DNA of 60,487 nucleotides. Source: Parabacteroides sp. GTDB taxonomy: Bacteria; Bacteroidota; Bacteroidia; Bacteroidales; Tannerellaceae. A program made the translations under genes and the position numbers. The DNA lies in NCBI GenBank assembly GCA_020026285.1, contig JAHHQS010000004.1:1-60487 (forward strand), read 5' to 3'. Numbering within the stretch: the stretch's first letter is position 1; each line of letters begins with the position of its first letter. Under the pieces are notes generated by a model. That model did not search any database, was not told the origin of the DNA, and saw only the letters and a list, made by a program, of their open reading frames with translations. Of the stretch, positions 1-8,752 are shown in pieces.

Positions 1-78
1 ATATTATCACTTATTGAAAAGGGATACATACGACCTATACAATTTCTATTAGAAATTATTCAATTCACAGAAAAATAA
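1..78 (+). CDS. C-terminal fragment of an unknown protein
   Basis: Frame 1 is open from the first base to a TAA at 76-78 and gives about 25 residues ending in QFTEK. The gene starts outside the window. The fragment is too short to name a family. It ends 130 bp before the next gene on the same strand, and a promoter-like -7 box lies between, so the two need not be cotranscribed. It could also be a chance open frame. Confidence 0.4.
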   Translation: MLSLIEKGYIRPIQFLLEIIQFTEK

Positions 79-156
79 TCTGTATTCTTTTATTTTCTCT
101 TAACATAAGAAATCCTAATTTCGAGAGGAAAGGAAACATCTATTAATTTTATTGTT

Positions 157-164
157 TACTTTTG
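157..164 (+). promoter_or_regulatory. -7 promoter box of the C10 protease gene
   Basis: TACTTTTG matches the Bacteroides -7 consensus TAnnTTTG and lies 43 bp before the ATG at 208. No clear TTTG is seen at -33, so only half of the promoter is supported. Confidence 0.5.
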
Positions 165-207
165 AATGTCAAATAATTATCGACAGTATTAAAACAACAA
201 TAAAAAT

Positions 208-2478
208 ATGAAATACATACTTTCTATACTACTGTTTTTCGTTTTTTTCATGAATACATCAGCACAATTTGTTTCTGTAAAGAAAGCTGAAAAGATAGCA
301 TCTGAATTTATCAGAAATAATTACCCTCAAACCCGAATAAGCCCTAATTACAGTCTGTCCCTCGTTTACGAATCTACAGATACGATTCAGACTAAAACAT
401 CCGGGAACAATAGTCTTTTCTATATATTCAACATCAAAGACGAGGAAGGATTTATAATTGTATCAGCCGACGAACGGACATCTGCCTCTATTTTGGGATA
501 TTCTTTCAAAAATGATTTCAAAGTAAAGAATATACCTGATAATATTCAGTATTGGATGGATAGTTACAAAAACCAAATTATCAGTTTGAGAAGAACTGAT
601 AATAATGCAGCCAAAACCAATCAGTCCATATCAAAATACTTCAGTACCCGGAAAAAAACAGCTTCGACTGCAAATACTTTGCGAACGGAAACAACTGATA
701 CATTATTTATTGCTGAAAAGGAACTGACTTTTAATTCATCATCCTTCTCCCCTGACGTCAAACCTTTAGTCAAAACAACATGGGATCAGGATCAACCTTA
801 TAACAATCTGACTCCACTTGATGGAAGAATCCACTCTGCTACAGGTTGTGTTGCTACTGCTGCCGCACAAATAATGAAGTTTCACGAATGGCCTGTACAG
901 GGAAAAGGAAATATATCATATAATACCTTAACTAAAAGGATTCATGTCTTGACAAACTTCAATGCTTCCATTTATGACTGGAGGAATATGCTGGATAGTT
1001 ACAGATCTTTTTATTCGGACAAAGAGGCTAATGCTGTAGCGACTCTAATGCGTGATACAGGATCAGCCTGTATGATGGATTATACCCACGACGAAAGTGG
1101 AGCTTCCATCTTTGATATGGGTATTGGATTTATTGAACATTTCGATTATACGAAACAAATGAATTTAAACATCCGAGATTTTTATACAGATCAGGAATGG
1201 AAAAATATATTGAAGGAACAATTGAACAAGAATTTACCTGTTTTATATTCAGGAGCAAACAAATCGGAAGGACATGCTTTTATTTGCGACGGATACGATT
1301 CGAACGATCTGTTCCACATTAATTGGGGCTGGAGCGGTTATTGCGATGGTTATTTTGAAATAAACAAACTAAATCCATCTTCCCCTGGAATTGGAGGCGG
1401 TTCCGGTAAATTTAATGAAGATCAGATGATAATCTCTGATATCAGACAAGCATCTGACAATGATAAATCTTATTATAACTTTTATTACGAAGGGAATGCC
1501 ATCACCTGCCCAGGTAAGAAAATTTTGAAGCGAAATGAATCTTTTGAAGTGATGATGTATTTTTACAATTATAGTTTCACCACATTCAATGGGACAATAG
1601 CGTTAGGCCTAAAAAGACCTGATAAAAAAATCATGGCGATAGGAACTTTCGAGACTGAACTGGAGCCTCTGTACGGTTACGAAGACTTAAAATTCACGAA
1701 TCTGAGAATTCCTGCGAATTTACCTGATGGAGAATATTCCATATGCGCTTATACCAAAACAAACGGCGATAAAGAATGGTCTAAAATCAGAGCATCCCTG
1801 GGGATATCGGACAGTATAAAAGTGTTTATTGAAAATGATAAAATTTATTTAGGAGAAAAATCTAATGAGGAAGAAGGGAATCCGAAACATTTTGACCTTT
1901 CTGTAGAAGAAACTTTTATTACAGATGATTCGTATATTGAAACAAACGAAGAAGTCTCCTTCCATGCCAGAGTTAAAAACATTGGAGGCAAGGATTATGA
2001 AGATCCTATCGGCATATATATTTCAAAAGCAAGAAAACCACAGGTATCTTTAATTATATGGACTCCGGAAGACATTCTTATAAAAAGTGATTCTACCTGT
2101 TCGATTAATCTTTCCGGAAAAATGTCATTAGAACCCGGTTTTTACAATACACATCTAATTTATAAGGATGGTAAAAAAAATATTTATTTTATGGATAAAT
2201 ATTCAACAATCACCATCCATTCAGAAGCTGTTGGCAATGAGAAAATTCAAACATCCCCTATAAAGATATTTGCCTGCCGAGATGCGGGGAAAATCATTGT
2301 GAAAGGTAATTCACTACAGCAAATTACACTTTATGATATGTCAGGGAAAATGCTGGCAAACAAGATTTGTCATAATACTTCTGAAACAGATATTTCATCC
2401 ATCATCCCCTCACAAAAAATGATTATTATATCAATTAAAGCTGACAATAAACCCTATAAGTATAAAATAAGGTTTTAA
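208..2478 (+). CDS. Secreted C10 family (streptopain-like) cysteine protease with type IX secretion tail
   Basis: This is a predicted extracellular cysteine protease of peptidase family C10. A signal peptide covers about residues 1-19 (cleavage near SAQF). A Spi-type inhibitory prodomain follows to about residue 165. The papain-fold catalytic domain spans about 180-405, with nucleophile Cys214 in TGCVATAAAQ, His356 in GHAF, and the NWGWSG motif at 372-377. Two beta-sandwich regions (about 420-540 and 570-670) follow. The last 75 residues resemble a type A secretion tail (ITLYDMSGK...), the signal that sends proteins through the type IX system. Both catalytic residues are intact, so an active zymogen is likely. 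No C10 inhibitor gene is adjacent. The substrate is unknown; relatives include streptococcal SpeB and Porphyromonas periodontain. Confidence 0.85.
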   Translation: MKYILSILLFFVFFMNTSAQFVSVKKAEKIASEFIRNNYPQTRISPNYSLSLVYESTDTIQTKTSGNNSLFYIFNIKDEEGFIIVSADERTSASILGYSFKNDFKVKNIPDNIQYWMDSYKNQIISLRRTDNNAAKTNQSISKYFSTRKKTASTANTLRTETTDTLFIAEKELTFNSSSFSPDVKPLVKTTWDQDQPYNNLTPLDGRIHSATGCVATAAAQIMKFHEWPVQGKGNISYNTLTKRIHVLTNFNASIYDWRNMLDSYRSFYSDKEANAVATLMRDTGSACMMDYTHDESGASIFDMGIGFIEHFDYTKQMNLNIRDFYTDQEWKNILKEQLNKNLPVLYSGANKSEGHAFICDGYDSNDLFHINWGWSGYCDGYFEINKLNPSSPGIGGGSGKFNEDQMIISDIRQASDNDKSYYNFYYEGNAITCPGKKILKRNESFEVMMYFYNYSFTTFNGTIALGLKRPDKKIMAIGTFETELEPLYGYEDLKFTNLRIPANLPDGEYSICAYTKTNGDKEWSKIRASLGISDSIKVFIENDKIYLGEKSNEEEGNPKHFDLSVEETFITDDSYIETNEEVSFHARVKNIGGKDYEDPIGIYISKARKPQVSLIIWTPEDILIKSDSTCSINLSGKMSLEPGFYNTHLIYKDGKKNIYFMDKYSTITIHSEAVGNEKIQTSPIKIFACRDAGKIIVKGNSLQQITLYDMSGKMLANKICHNTSETDISSIIPSQKMIIISIKADNKPYKYKIRF

Positions 2479-2548
2479 AGTGCCACTTTTCCCACTAAAT
2501 AGGATACTATTTAACACTTAAAAGATTTATTCTCTAAATAAATTTTCA

Positions 2549-2556
2549 TATTTTTG
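2549..2556 (+). promoter_or_regulatory. -7 promoter box of the TonB receptor gene; decides its start
   Basis: TATTTTTG matches TAnnTTTG exactly. Transcription should begin near 2563, so the in-frame TTG at 2562 cannot be the start and the ATG at 2583 is preferred. No good -33 element is visible. Confidence 0.55.
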
Positions 2557-2582
2557 GCTATTTGATTTTAATATTAGAGAAT

Positions 2583-5396
2583 ATGAATCGCTTTTTTTGT
2601 ATATTGACAACTTTATGCCTTACCACAACCGCTTCATTCAGCCAAAGTTTGAAAGGGTTTATATATGATAAGGACACAAACGAACCTCTTCCGGGTGTAA
2701 ATATCTCTTATAAAAGAATTAACGGAGATACTGATGGAACAATCTCCAATCCGGACGGTTCTTATGAATTAAAACTCCCAGCCGGAGGCATAGATTTAAT
2801 GTTCAGTTATATTGGATATGAAAACGAACCTTTGAGTCTGGTTTTTTCCGCCAAAGAGAACAAAGTTCACGATGTATACATGCGTACTCAATCCACCTTA
2901 TTAGGAGATGTTGTAGTCAGTGCCGGACGTTTTGAACAGAAACTGACAGATGTAACTGTTTCTATGGATCTTTTGAAGGCGGATCAAATCAGCAAGCAGG
3001 CGCCAACCGATTTAACGACCTCGTTGAATACATTACCCGGCGTTGACATTAACGACAAACAACCGTCCATTCGTGGTGGAAACGGCTGGACGTATGGCGT
3101 TGGGTCACGATGTCTCGTCTTAATCGATGGAATGAATGCATTAAGTGCCGGCACCGGTATCATAAACTGGAACGTCATTCCTCTGGAAAATATAGATCAA
3201 GTGGAAGTAATGAAAGGAGCCTCTTCTGTCTTGTACGGATCTTCTGCCCTGAACGGAATCATCAATATAAGGAGCAAACGTCCGAATTTAACACCTAAAA
3301 CGACGGCTCGTGCTTATCTGGGAATTTACGGAGCACCGTCTAATGAAAATTATCAATGGAGCAACAAGGCCTTCTGGAAAGAAGGGAAATATGAAGTAGA
3401 ACCATTCCTTCGTAAATCTGTTTTCTCCGGTATTCGTAACCCTATTTACGAAGGGGCCGACCTTTCTCATTCACGCCGTATCGGGAACTTCGATTTGTCT
3501 GCAGGAATAAATATGTTCACTGACGAAGGTTATCGTCAACAAGGATATAACAAACACTTCCGTGCCGGAGGTAATTTGACTTATCACCAGCCACTACATG
3601 ACGAAAAGATATTAAACTATGGTTTTAATCTTAATTTCTTAAGTAATCAGTATGCTGATTTCTTTATCTGGCGTTCACCGGTGGAAGTTTATCAACCTTC
3701 TTCTTTTGCCAATATGGGACGCGAAGGAAATACTTTTTACATTGATCCATTCATCAATTTCACCAATCCGCAGAAAAGAACATCTCATAAGATAAAAGCC
3801 CGTTTTTATTATCGTGGAGATAATATTATCCAGGGAACTTCCGAGAAAAAGATTTCAAACATTTTAGGAGATATGGGGACAGATGCCGGTGCCATCAAAA
3901 AATTATATCAAGATTTCCAGAATGATGATTACAGCGCCCTGGCTCCTATCATAACTCCTATTCTAAATGGGAATTTGAAAGGGACAGTCGATAATGCGGT
4001 TACTTTCTTAAATGGTATATTCCCTACTGCAACTACAGCCGATTACTGTGATTTGTTAGCTTGGGTTATGAAAAACGGCCTTCCTAAAAGCGAAGCAGAT
4101 CTGATCCCCTGGCTTTCAGGAACAATCAGTCCACAGGAAAAACCGACTTTAATTGATAAAAATTATAATTATTATATCGACTATCAATTTAATAAGAAAT
4201 GGGATAGCGGAACCCAACTGACAACCGGTGTGACCTATGAACATACCAAAAGTATCTCCCAGACAACAGGTACTCATGATAGTGATAATGCAGCATTCTT
4301 CCTGCAATACGACCAACGTTTCTTCGACAAGCTAAGTGTTTCTGCCGGAATGCGTGCCGAATATTACCGTGTAGATGATTTCTTGCGCGAAGCAGATACC
4401 AAGATCTTTGGAAAGATGGTTCCTATACGCCCTATTTTCAGAGCCGGATTAAATTATCAGCTGGCTGATTACAGTTTTATTCGTGCAAGTTTCGGACAAG
4501 GTTATCGTTATCCTTCTCTCACAGAAAAATATGCCCGTAAAGATATCGGAGGTGTTGGTGTTTATCCAAATCCTGATGTTAAAGCTGAAAAAGGAATCAA
4601 TGCAGAACTCGGAATCAAACAAGGTTACAAGATTGGCAATCTGAAAGGTTTTATAGATCTGGCCGGTTTCTATACTCAATATTCTGACATGATAGAATTT
4701 CGATTCGGTTTCTTCAACAACAACACTTTCGATTATATCAATAGTATCAGCGATGTAATCACGATGTTAGGTAAAAATCAGACTCCAGGAATCGGTGCTC
4801 AGTTTTATAACGTTTCAAAAGCACGTATCTACGGAGCTGACATCAGTACGAATGGTATTTACGAATTTAATAAAGATGCATCCCTTACATACAATCTGGG
4901 TTATGTCTATACAGAACCGGAAGACATCGATTATAAGAAAAAGAATGCTTTAGAAAATGAATATACCGATCCGTTGCAGATGAAGGAAAAATCCAACGAA
5001 TCAAAATATCTGAAATATCGTCAGAAACACACACTGAAAGCTGTTCTCGATTTTAATTGGAAACGTTTAAGTCTCGGAACAAATATTATCTGGAAAAGCA
5101 AGACTCTGGCAGTTGACTATATTATGGTAGACGAAAGAGTAAAGGATCAACCTGAGATCATGGATTATGTCAGACAAGTTTTGTTTGGCAATGTGAATGG
5201 CGAAACATTAGATTCTTATTGGTCCAAACATAATACAGCTTATTGTACAGTCGATTTAAGAACTGGTGTGAAAATCACCAATCAGATAGCTTTTCAGTTT
5301 ACAATTAATAATCTCTTTAATAAAGAGTACAGTACTCGACCAATGGCTGTTGCTGCACCAAGAACGTATTTAATGCAGTTTAACCTGAATTTTTAA
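2583..5396 (+). CDS. TonB-dependent outer-membrane receptor with carboxypeptidase-regulatory-like domain
   Basis: This 937-residue outer-membrane receptor takes up an unknown ligand using TonB energy. A signal peptide (MNRFFCILTTL...FSQS) is followed by a CarboxypepD_reg-like beta-sandwich (about 22-100, GFIYDKDTNEPLPG), a plug domain (about 115-230, with VLIDGMNAL and QVEVMKGASSVLYGSSA), and a 22-strand-type barrel ending in phenylalanine (FNLNF). The start is set by the upstream -7 box and by the signal peptide; an in-frame TTG 21 bp upstream is rejected. No SusD partner follows, so it resembles siderophore, vitamin or metal receptors more than glycan SusC proteins. About 90 residues (424-516) look helical rather than barrel-like and probably form an extracellular insertion. 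Next downstream is the arginine operon, which has its own operator. Confidence 0.85.
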   Translation: MNRFFCILTTLCLTTTASFSQSLKGFIYDKDTNEPLPGVNISYKRINGDTDGTISNPDGSYELKLPAGGIDLMFSYIGYENEPLSLVFSAKENKVHDVYMRTQSTLLGDVVVSAGRFEQKLTDVTVSMDLLKADQISKQAPTDLTTSLNTLPGVDINDKQPSIRGGNGWTYGVGSRCLVLIDGMNALSAGTGIINWNVIPLENIDQVEVMKGASSVLYGSSALNGIINIRSKRPNLTPKTTARAYLGIYGAPSNENYQWSNKAFWKEGKYEVEPFLRKSVFSGIRNPIYEGADLSHSRRIGNFDLSAGINMFTDEGYRQQGYNKHFRAGGNLTYHQPLHDEKILNYGFNLNFLSNQYADFFIWRSPVEVYQPSSFANMGREGNTFYIDPFINFTNPQKRTSHKIKARFYYRGDNIIQGTSEKKISNILGDMGTDAGAIKKLYQDFQNDDYSALAPIITPILNGNLKGTVDNAVTFLNGIFPTATTADYCDLLAWVMKNGLPKSEADLIPWLSGTISPQEKPTLIDKNYNYYIDYQFNKKWDSGTQLTTGVTYEHTKSISQTTGTHDSDNAAFFLQYDQRFFDKLSVSAGMRAEYYRVDDFLREADTKIFGKMVPIRPIFRAGLNYQLADYSFIRASFGQGYRYPSLTEKYARKDIGGVGVYPNPDVKAEKGINAELGIKQGYKIGNLKGFIDLAGFYTQYSDMIEFRFGFFNNNTFDYINSISDVITMLGKNQTPGIGAQFYNVSKARIYGADISTNGIYEFNKDASLTYNLGYVYTEPEDIDYKKKNALENEYTDPLQMKEKSNESKYLKYRQKHTLKAVLDFNWKRLSLGTNIIWKSKTLAVDYIMVDERVKDQPEIMDYVRQVLFGNVNGETLDSYWSKHNTAYCTVDLRTGVKITNQIAFQFTINNLFNKEYSTRPMAVAAPRTYLMQFNLNF

Positions 5397-5443
5397 GACT
5401 ATTTTGAATAAATAATCGTTTTTCATACAAATTTATCCCTCTA

Positions 5444-5499
5444 TTTTGTATAAATATTCAATTTGAATCACTACATTCGAATTGAATATTTATACAAAA
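5444..5499 (+). promoter_or_regulatory. Palindromic ARG-box operator in front of argR
   Basis: Two 20-bp arms (5444-5463 and 5480-5499) are exact reverse complements, and five more inner pairs reduce the unpaired centre to about 6-8 nt. Each arm holds an ARG-box-like half-palindrome (TGTATAAATATTCA and its complement) close to the classical TGAAT-N4-ATTCA site of ArgR. The arm centres are at 5453.5 and 5489.5, 36 bp apart. A weaker TGAAT-N6-ATTCG lies midway at 5471.5, and a degenerate box at 5405-5418. The right arm ends one base before the argR ATG. Inferred role: arginine-dependent autorepression of the whole argR-argD operon. The same symmetry would form a hairpin in the RNA leader. Confidence 0.75.
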
Positions 5500-5940
5500 A
5501 TGTGTACAAAGAAACAACGTTTGGAAACAATTTGTGAAATTATCAGCAAAGAAAACATCAATAATCAAGATCAATTAAGCAAACGCTTGAATGAGATGGG
5601 TTTTGCTGTTACTCAGGCCACTTTATCAAGAGACATCAGACAATTGAAAGTGGTAAAGGTACATCATAACAACGGAGCTTATGTTTATCGTTTACCAGAT
5701 ATGAACATAACTTCAATTTCTAATACAAAATTAAGTACACATCCTAAAATAGAATTCTCGGGGAATCTTGCCGTCATCAAAACCCGGCCAGGCTATGCAA
5801 TGGGAATCGCATCAGACATCGATACGCATGCTCCGAAAGAGATTTTAGGAACAATTGCCGGTGATGATACCATATTGATTATCCCGCGTGAAGGCTTTAA
5901 TCGCCAAAGTATAATTGAGGCTTTATCAAGTTTTATTTGA
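5500..5940 (+). CDS. argR: Arginine repressor ArgR
   Basis: This is the transcriptional regulator of arginine metabolism and binds ARG boxes as an arginine-loaded hexamer. It has 146 residues, typical of the family. The N-terminal winged helix-turn-helix (about 1-68) includes [15 protein letters not shown]. The C-terminal oligomerisation and arginine-binding domain (about 75-146) contains the family motif GDDTILIIP. The ATG at 5500 gives the normal N-terminus. An in-frame TTG at 5482 lies inside the operator and would add six residues, so it is rejected. It is the first gene of a same-strand operon with the GNAT gene, argG, argC and argD, and is probably autoregulated through the palindrome ending at 5499. 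Confidence 0.93.
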   Translation: MCTKKQRLETICEIISKENINNQDQLSKRLNEMGFAVTQATLSRDIRQLKVVKVHHNNGAYVYRLPDMNITSISNTKLSTHPKIEFSGNLAVIKTRPGYAMGIASDIDTHAPKEILGTIAGDDTILIIPREGFNRQSIIEALSSFI

Positions 5941-5966
5941 AAGAAAAAAAAGGAACTATTATAGAA

Positions 5967-6536
5967 ATGGAACAGAACATACAAATTGATGTCATGATAG
6001 CAGAGGCCTGTCACGAGGAATATGTAGACACAATTCTAGATACAATTGAAGCTGCAGCTAAAGTGAGAGGAACAGGTATTGCTAAACGTACACATGAATA
6101 TGTGGCTCAAAAAATGAAGGAAGGCAAAGCTGTAATTGCTTTACACGGTAACAAACTTGCCGGATTCAGTTATATAGAATCCTGGGGTAACAAACAATAT
6201 GTTACAACATCCGGTTTAATTGTTCATCCTGATTTCCGAGGTCTTGGAGTTGCCAAAAGAATTAAAGACATGACTTTCAAACTTGCCAGGATGAGATGGC
6301 CTCATGCCAAAATATTTAGTCTGACTTCTGGAGCTGCCGTTATGAAAATGAATACAGAATTAGGGTATCTTCCTGTTACATTTGCAGATCTTACAACCGA
6401 TGAAGCATTCTGGAGAGGTTGTCAGGGTTGTATAAACTATGATGTTTTGCAAAGAACAAATCGTCGTTACTGTATTTGTACTGCCATGCTTTATGATCCG
6501 GAGGCTCATAAAGAAACATCTAACAATAATAAATAA
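5967..6536 (+). CDS. GNAT acyltransferase, probable N-succinyl/acetyl-glutamate synthase
   Basis: This 189-residue GNAT-fold protein sits between argR and argG. The acyl-CoA loop region is seen as VHPDFRGLGVAKRIKD (the R/Q-x-x-G-x-G/A motif). From the operon, the inferred job is to acylate glutamate, the first step of arginine synthesis. Bacteroides species are known to run the pathway on N-succinyl intermediates (their transcarbamylase uses N-succinylornithine). From memory, the orthologous gene of B. thetaiotaomicron was assigned as N-succinylglutamate synthase by mutant fitness work. Substrate choice cannot be read from the sequence. The C-terminal part is cysteine-rich (CQGCINY, RRYCICTAML), unusual for GNATs. 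The ATG at 5967 is preferred over a TTG at 5937 that overlaps the argR stop. Confidence 0.75.
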   Translation: MEQNIQIDVMIAEACHEEYVDTILDTIEAAAKVRGTGIAKRTHEYVAQKMKEGKAVIALHGNKLAGFSYIESWGNKQYVTTSGLIVHPDFRGLGVAKRIKDMTFKLARMRWPHAKIFSLTSGAAVMKMNTELGYLPVTFADLTTDEAFWRGCQGCINYDVLQRTNRRYCICTAMLYDPEAHKETSNNNK

Positions 6537-6562
6537 GGTTAACAATAAATAATCATAAATAT

Positions 6563-7762
6563 ATGAAAAAGAAAGTAGTTGTCGCATTTAGTGGCGGTCT
6601 GGATACTTCATTTACAGTTATGTATCTGGCAAAGGAAAAAGGTTATGAAGTATACGCAGCTTGCGCTAATACTGGTGGATTCAGTGAAGAACAGCTTAAA
6701 AAGAACGAAGAGAACGCTTATAAGCTAGGAGCTGTCAAATACGTCACTCTTGACGTAACTAAGGAATATTACGAAAAGAGCTTGAAATTCATGATCTATG
6801 GTAATGTATTGAGAAACGGTACTTATCCTATTTCTGTTAGTTCCGAACGTATCTTCCAGGCTTTGGCTATTGCTCGCTATGCCAACGAAATCAATGCAGA
6901 TGCTATTGCCCACGGTTCAACAGGAGCAGGAAATGATCAGATTCGTTTTGATATGACATTCCAGGTACTGGCTCCAAACGTAGACATCATCACATTGACA
7001 CGTGATATGGCTCTTAGCCGTGAATACGAAATTAACTACTTGAAGGAACATGGCTTCGAAGCAGATTTCACCAAATTGAAATACTCTTATAACGTTGGTT
7101 TATGGGGTACATCTATCTGTGGTGGAGAAATTCTTGACTCCGCTCAAGGCCTACCTGAATCAGCTTATTTGAAACAAGTAACAAAAACAGGAAGTGAACA
7201 ACTTCGTTTGGAATTCAAGAAAGGTGAATTGTGTGCAGTAAACGGCGAAACCTTTGATGATCCTATCAAAGCAATTCAGAAAGTAGAAGAAATCGGTTCG
7301 GCTTACGGTATCGGTCGTGATATGCATGTTGGTGATACAATTATCGGTATCAAAGGTCGTGTAGGTTTCGAAGCTGCTGCTCCAATGTTAATCATTGCAG
7401 CTCACCGCTTCCTTGAAAAATATACTTTGAGCAAATGGCAGCAATATTGGAAAGACCAGGTTGCCAACTGGTACGGAATGTTCTTACATGAAAGCCAGTA
7501 TCTTGAACCTGTAATGCGCGATATCGAAGCTATGTTGTTCGAATCCCAGCGTAACGTAAACGGTACTGCCATTCTTGAAATCCGTCCTCTGTCATTCTCT
7601 ACTGTTGGTGTTGAATCAAAAGACGACTTGGTAAAGACTAAATTTGGTGAATACGGCGAAATGCAGAAAGGCTGGACAGCTGAAGATGCCAAAGGATTTA
7701 TCAAAGTCTTGTCTACTCCATTGCGTGTTTATTATACCAACCACAAAGACGAAGAAATATGA
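6563..7762 (+). CDS. argG: Argininosuccinate synthase
   Basis: It joins citrulline and aspartate with ATP to form argininosuccinate, the penultimate step of arginine synthesis, in the cytoplasm. The protein has 399 residues. The PP-loop ATP-pyrophosphatase motif is FSGGLDTS near the N-terminus, and SVSSERIFQALAIA and HGSTGAGNDQIRFDMTF are conserved family segments. The stop overlaps the argC start (ATGA), so the two are probably translationally coupled. The next step, argH, is not in the window. Confidence 0.95.
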   Translation: MKKKVVVAFSGGLDTSFTVMYLAKEKGYEVYAACANTGGFSEEQLKKNEENAYKLGAVKYVTLDVTKEYYEKSLKFMIYGNVLRNGTYPISVSSERIFQALAIARYANEINADAIAHGSTGAGNDQIRFDMTFQVLAPNVDIITLTRDMALSREYEINYLKEHGFEADFTKLKYSYNVGLWGTSICGGEILDSAQGLPESAYLKQVTKTGSEQLRLEFKKGELCAVNGETFDDPIKAIQKVEEIGSAYGIGRDMHVGDTIIGIKGRVGFEAAAPMLIIAAHRFLEKYTLSKWQQYWKDQVANWYGMFLHESQYLEPVMRDIEAMLFESQRNVNGTAILEIRPLSFSTVGVESKDDLVKTKFGEYGEMQKGWTAEDAKGFIKVLSTPLRVYYTNHKDEEI

Positions 7763-8727
7763 TTAAAGTAGGTATCGTTGGAGGAGCTGGTTATACAGCT
7801 GGAGAATTAATCCGTTTGTTAATTAATCACCCGGATGTCGAAATTGTTTTCATTAACAGTTCCAGTAATGCAGGGAATCTAATTACAGATGTTCACGGCG
7901 GACTTTACGGTGAAACAGACATGCATTTCACAAGTGAGCTTCCTCTTGACAGCATCGATTGTCTTTTCTTCTGTACAGCACATGGAGATACCAAGAAGTT
8001 CATGGAATCACATACAGTACCGGCAAATGTAAAGATAATTGACCTGTCAATGGATTATCGCATTGAAGGTCCTGATCATGATTTCGTTTATGGTCTGCCA
8101 GAATTGAATCGTCGCCGCATATGTAATTCTATGCACATCGCTAATCCTGGATGTTTTGCAACTTGTATCCAATTAGGTCTTCTACCGTTGGCCAAACATT
8201 TGTTACTAAACTCAGATATTCATATAAATGCAATTACAGGTTCAACAGGAGCCGGAGTAAAGCCTTCAGCAACTTCACACTTCAGCTGGAGAAATGATAA
8301 CATTTCTATCTACAAGCCTTTTACTCATCAGCATATACCTGAGATCAAACAGAGTTTGAAGCAACTGCAGAACAGTTTCAATAGCGATATCAATTTCATT
8401 CCTATGAGGGGTAACTTCTCACGTGGAATCTTTGCCACTACTTATCTGGATTGTAAAGTTGATCTGGAAGAGATTAAGAATATTTACAAGTCATATTATG
8501 ACGACCATTCTTTCACTTTCGTTGTTGACAAGAATCCTGATCTGAAACAAGTAGTCAATACTAATAAGTGTCTGATTTATCTTCAGAAATACGAAGGGAA
8601 ATTATTAATTGTTTCAATGGTTGATAATTTACTGAAAGGAGCAAGCGGTCAGGCTGTACATAATCTGAATTTATTATTCGGACTGGAAGAAACTGTTGGC
8701 CTGCATTTAAAACCATCAGCTTTCTAA
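7759..8727 (+). CDS. argC: N-acyl-gamma-glutamyl-phosphate reductase
   Basis: This NADPH-dependent reductase turns N-acetyl- (or, in this group, probably N-succinyl-) glutamyl phosphate into the semialdehyde. It has 322 residues. The Rossmann motif GGAGYTAGELIRLL is at the N-terminus and the catalytic cysteine is Cys132 in NPGCFATC. The second domain carries GSTGAGVKPS and HQHIPEI. The start overlaps the argG stop by 4 bp. The acyl group is inferred from the known Bacteroides pathway, not from this sequence. Confidence 0.94.
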   Translation: MIKVGIVGGAGYTAGELIRLLINHPDVEIVFINSSSNAGNLITDVHGGLYGETDMHFTSELPLDSIDCLFFCTAHGDTKKFMESHTVPANVKIIDLSMDYRIEGPDHDFVYGLPELNRRRICNSMHIANPGCFATCIQLGLLPLAKHLLLNSDIHINAITGSTGAGVKPSATSHFSWRNDNISIYKPFTHQHIPEIKQSLKQLQNSFNSDINFIPMRGNFSRGIFATTYLDCKVDLEEIKNIYKSYYDDHSFTFVVDKNPDLKQVVNTNKCLIYLQKYEGKLLIVSMVDNLLKGASGQAVHNLNLLFGLEETVGLHLKPSAF

Positions 8728-8752
8728 TTATAACTAACAAAAGAAAAGTTAC

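Noticed and set aside
2562..2582. Earlier TTG start for the TonB receptor
   Set aside because: It would lie at the predicted transcription start, just after the -7 box. The ATG at 2583 gives a normal signal peptide.
5444..5499. Invertible promoter flanked by inverted repeats
   Set aside because: Only 16 bp lie between the arms, too little for a promoter. The arms match ARG boxes, and no recombinase gene is near.
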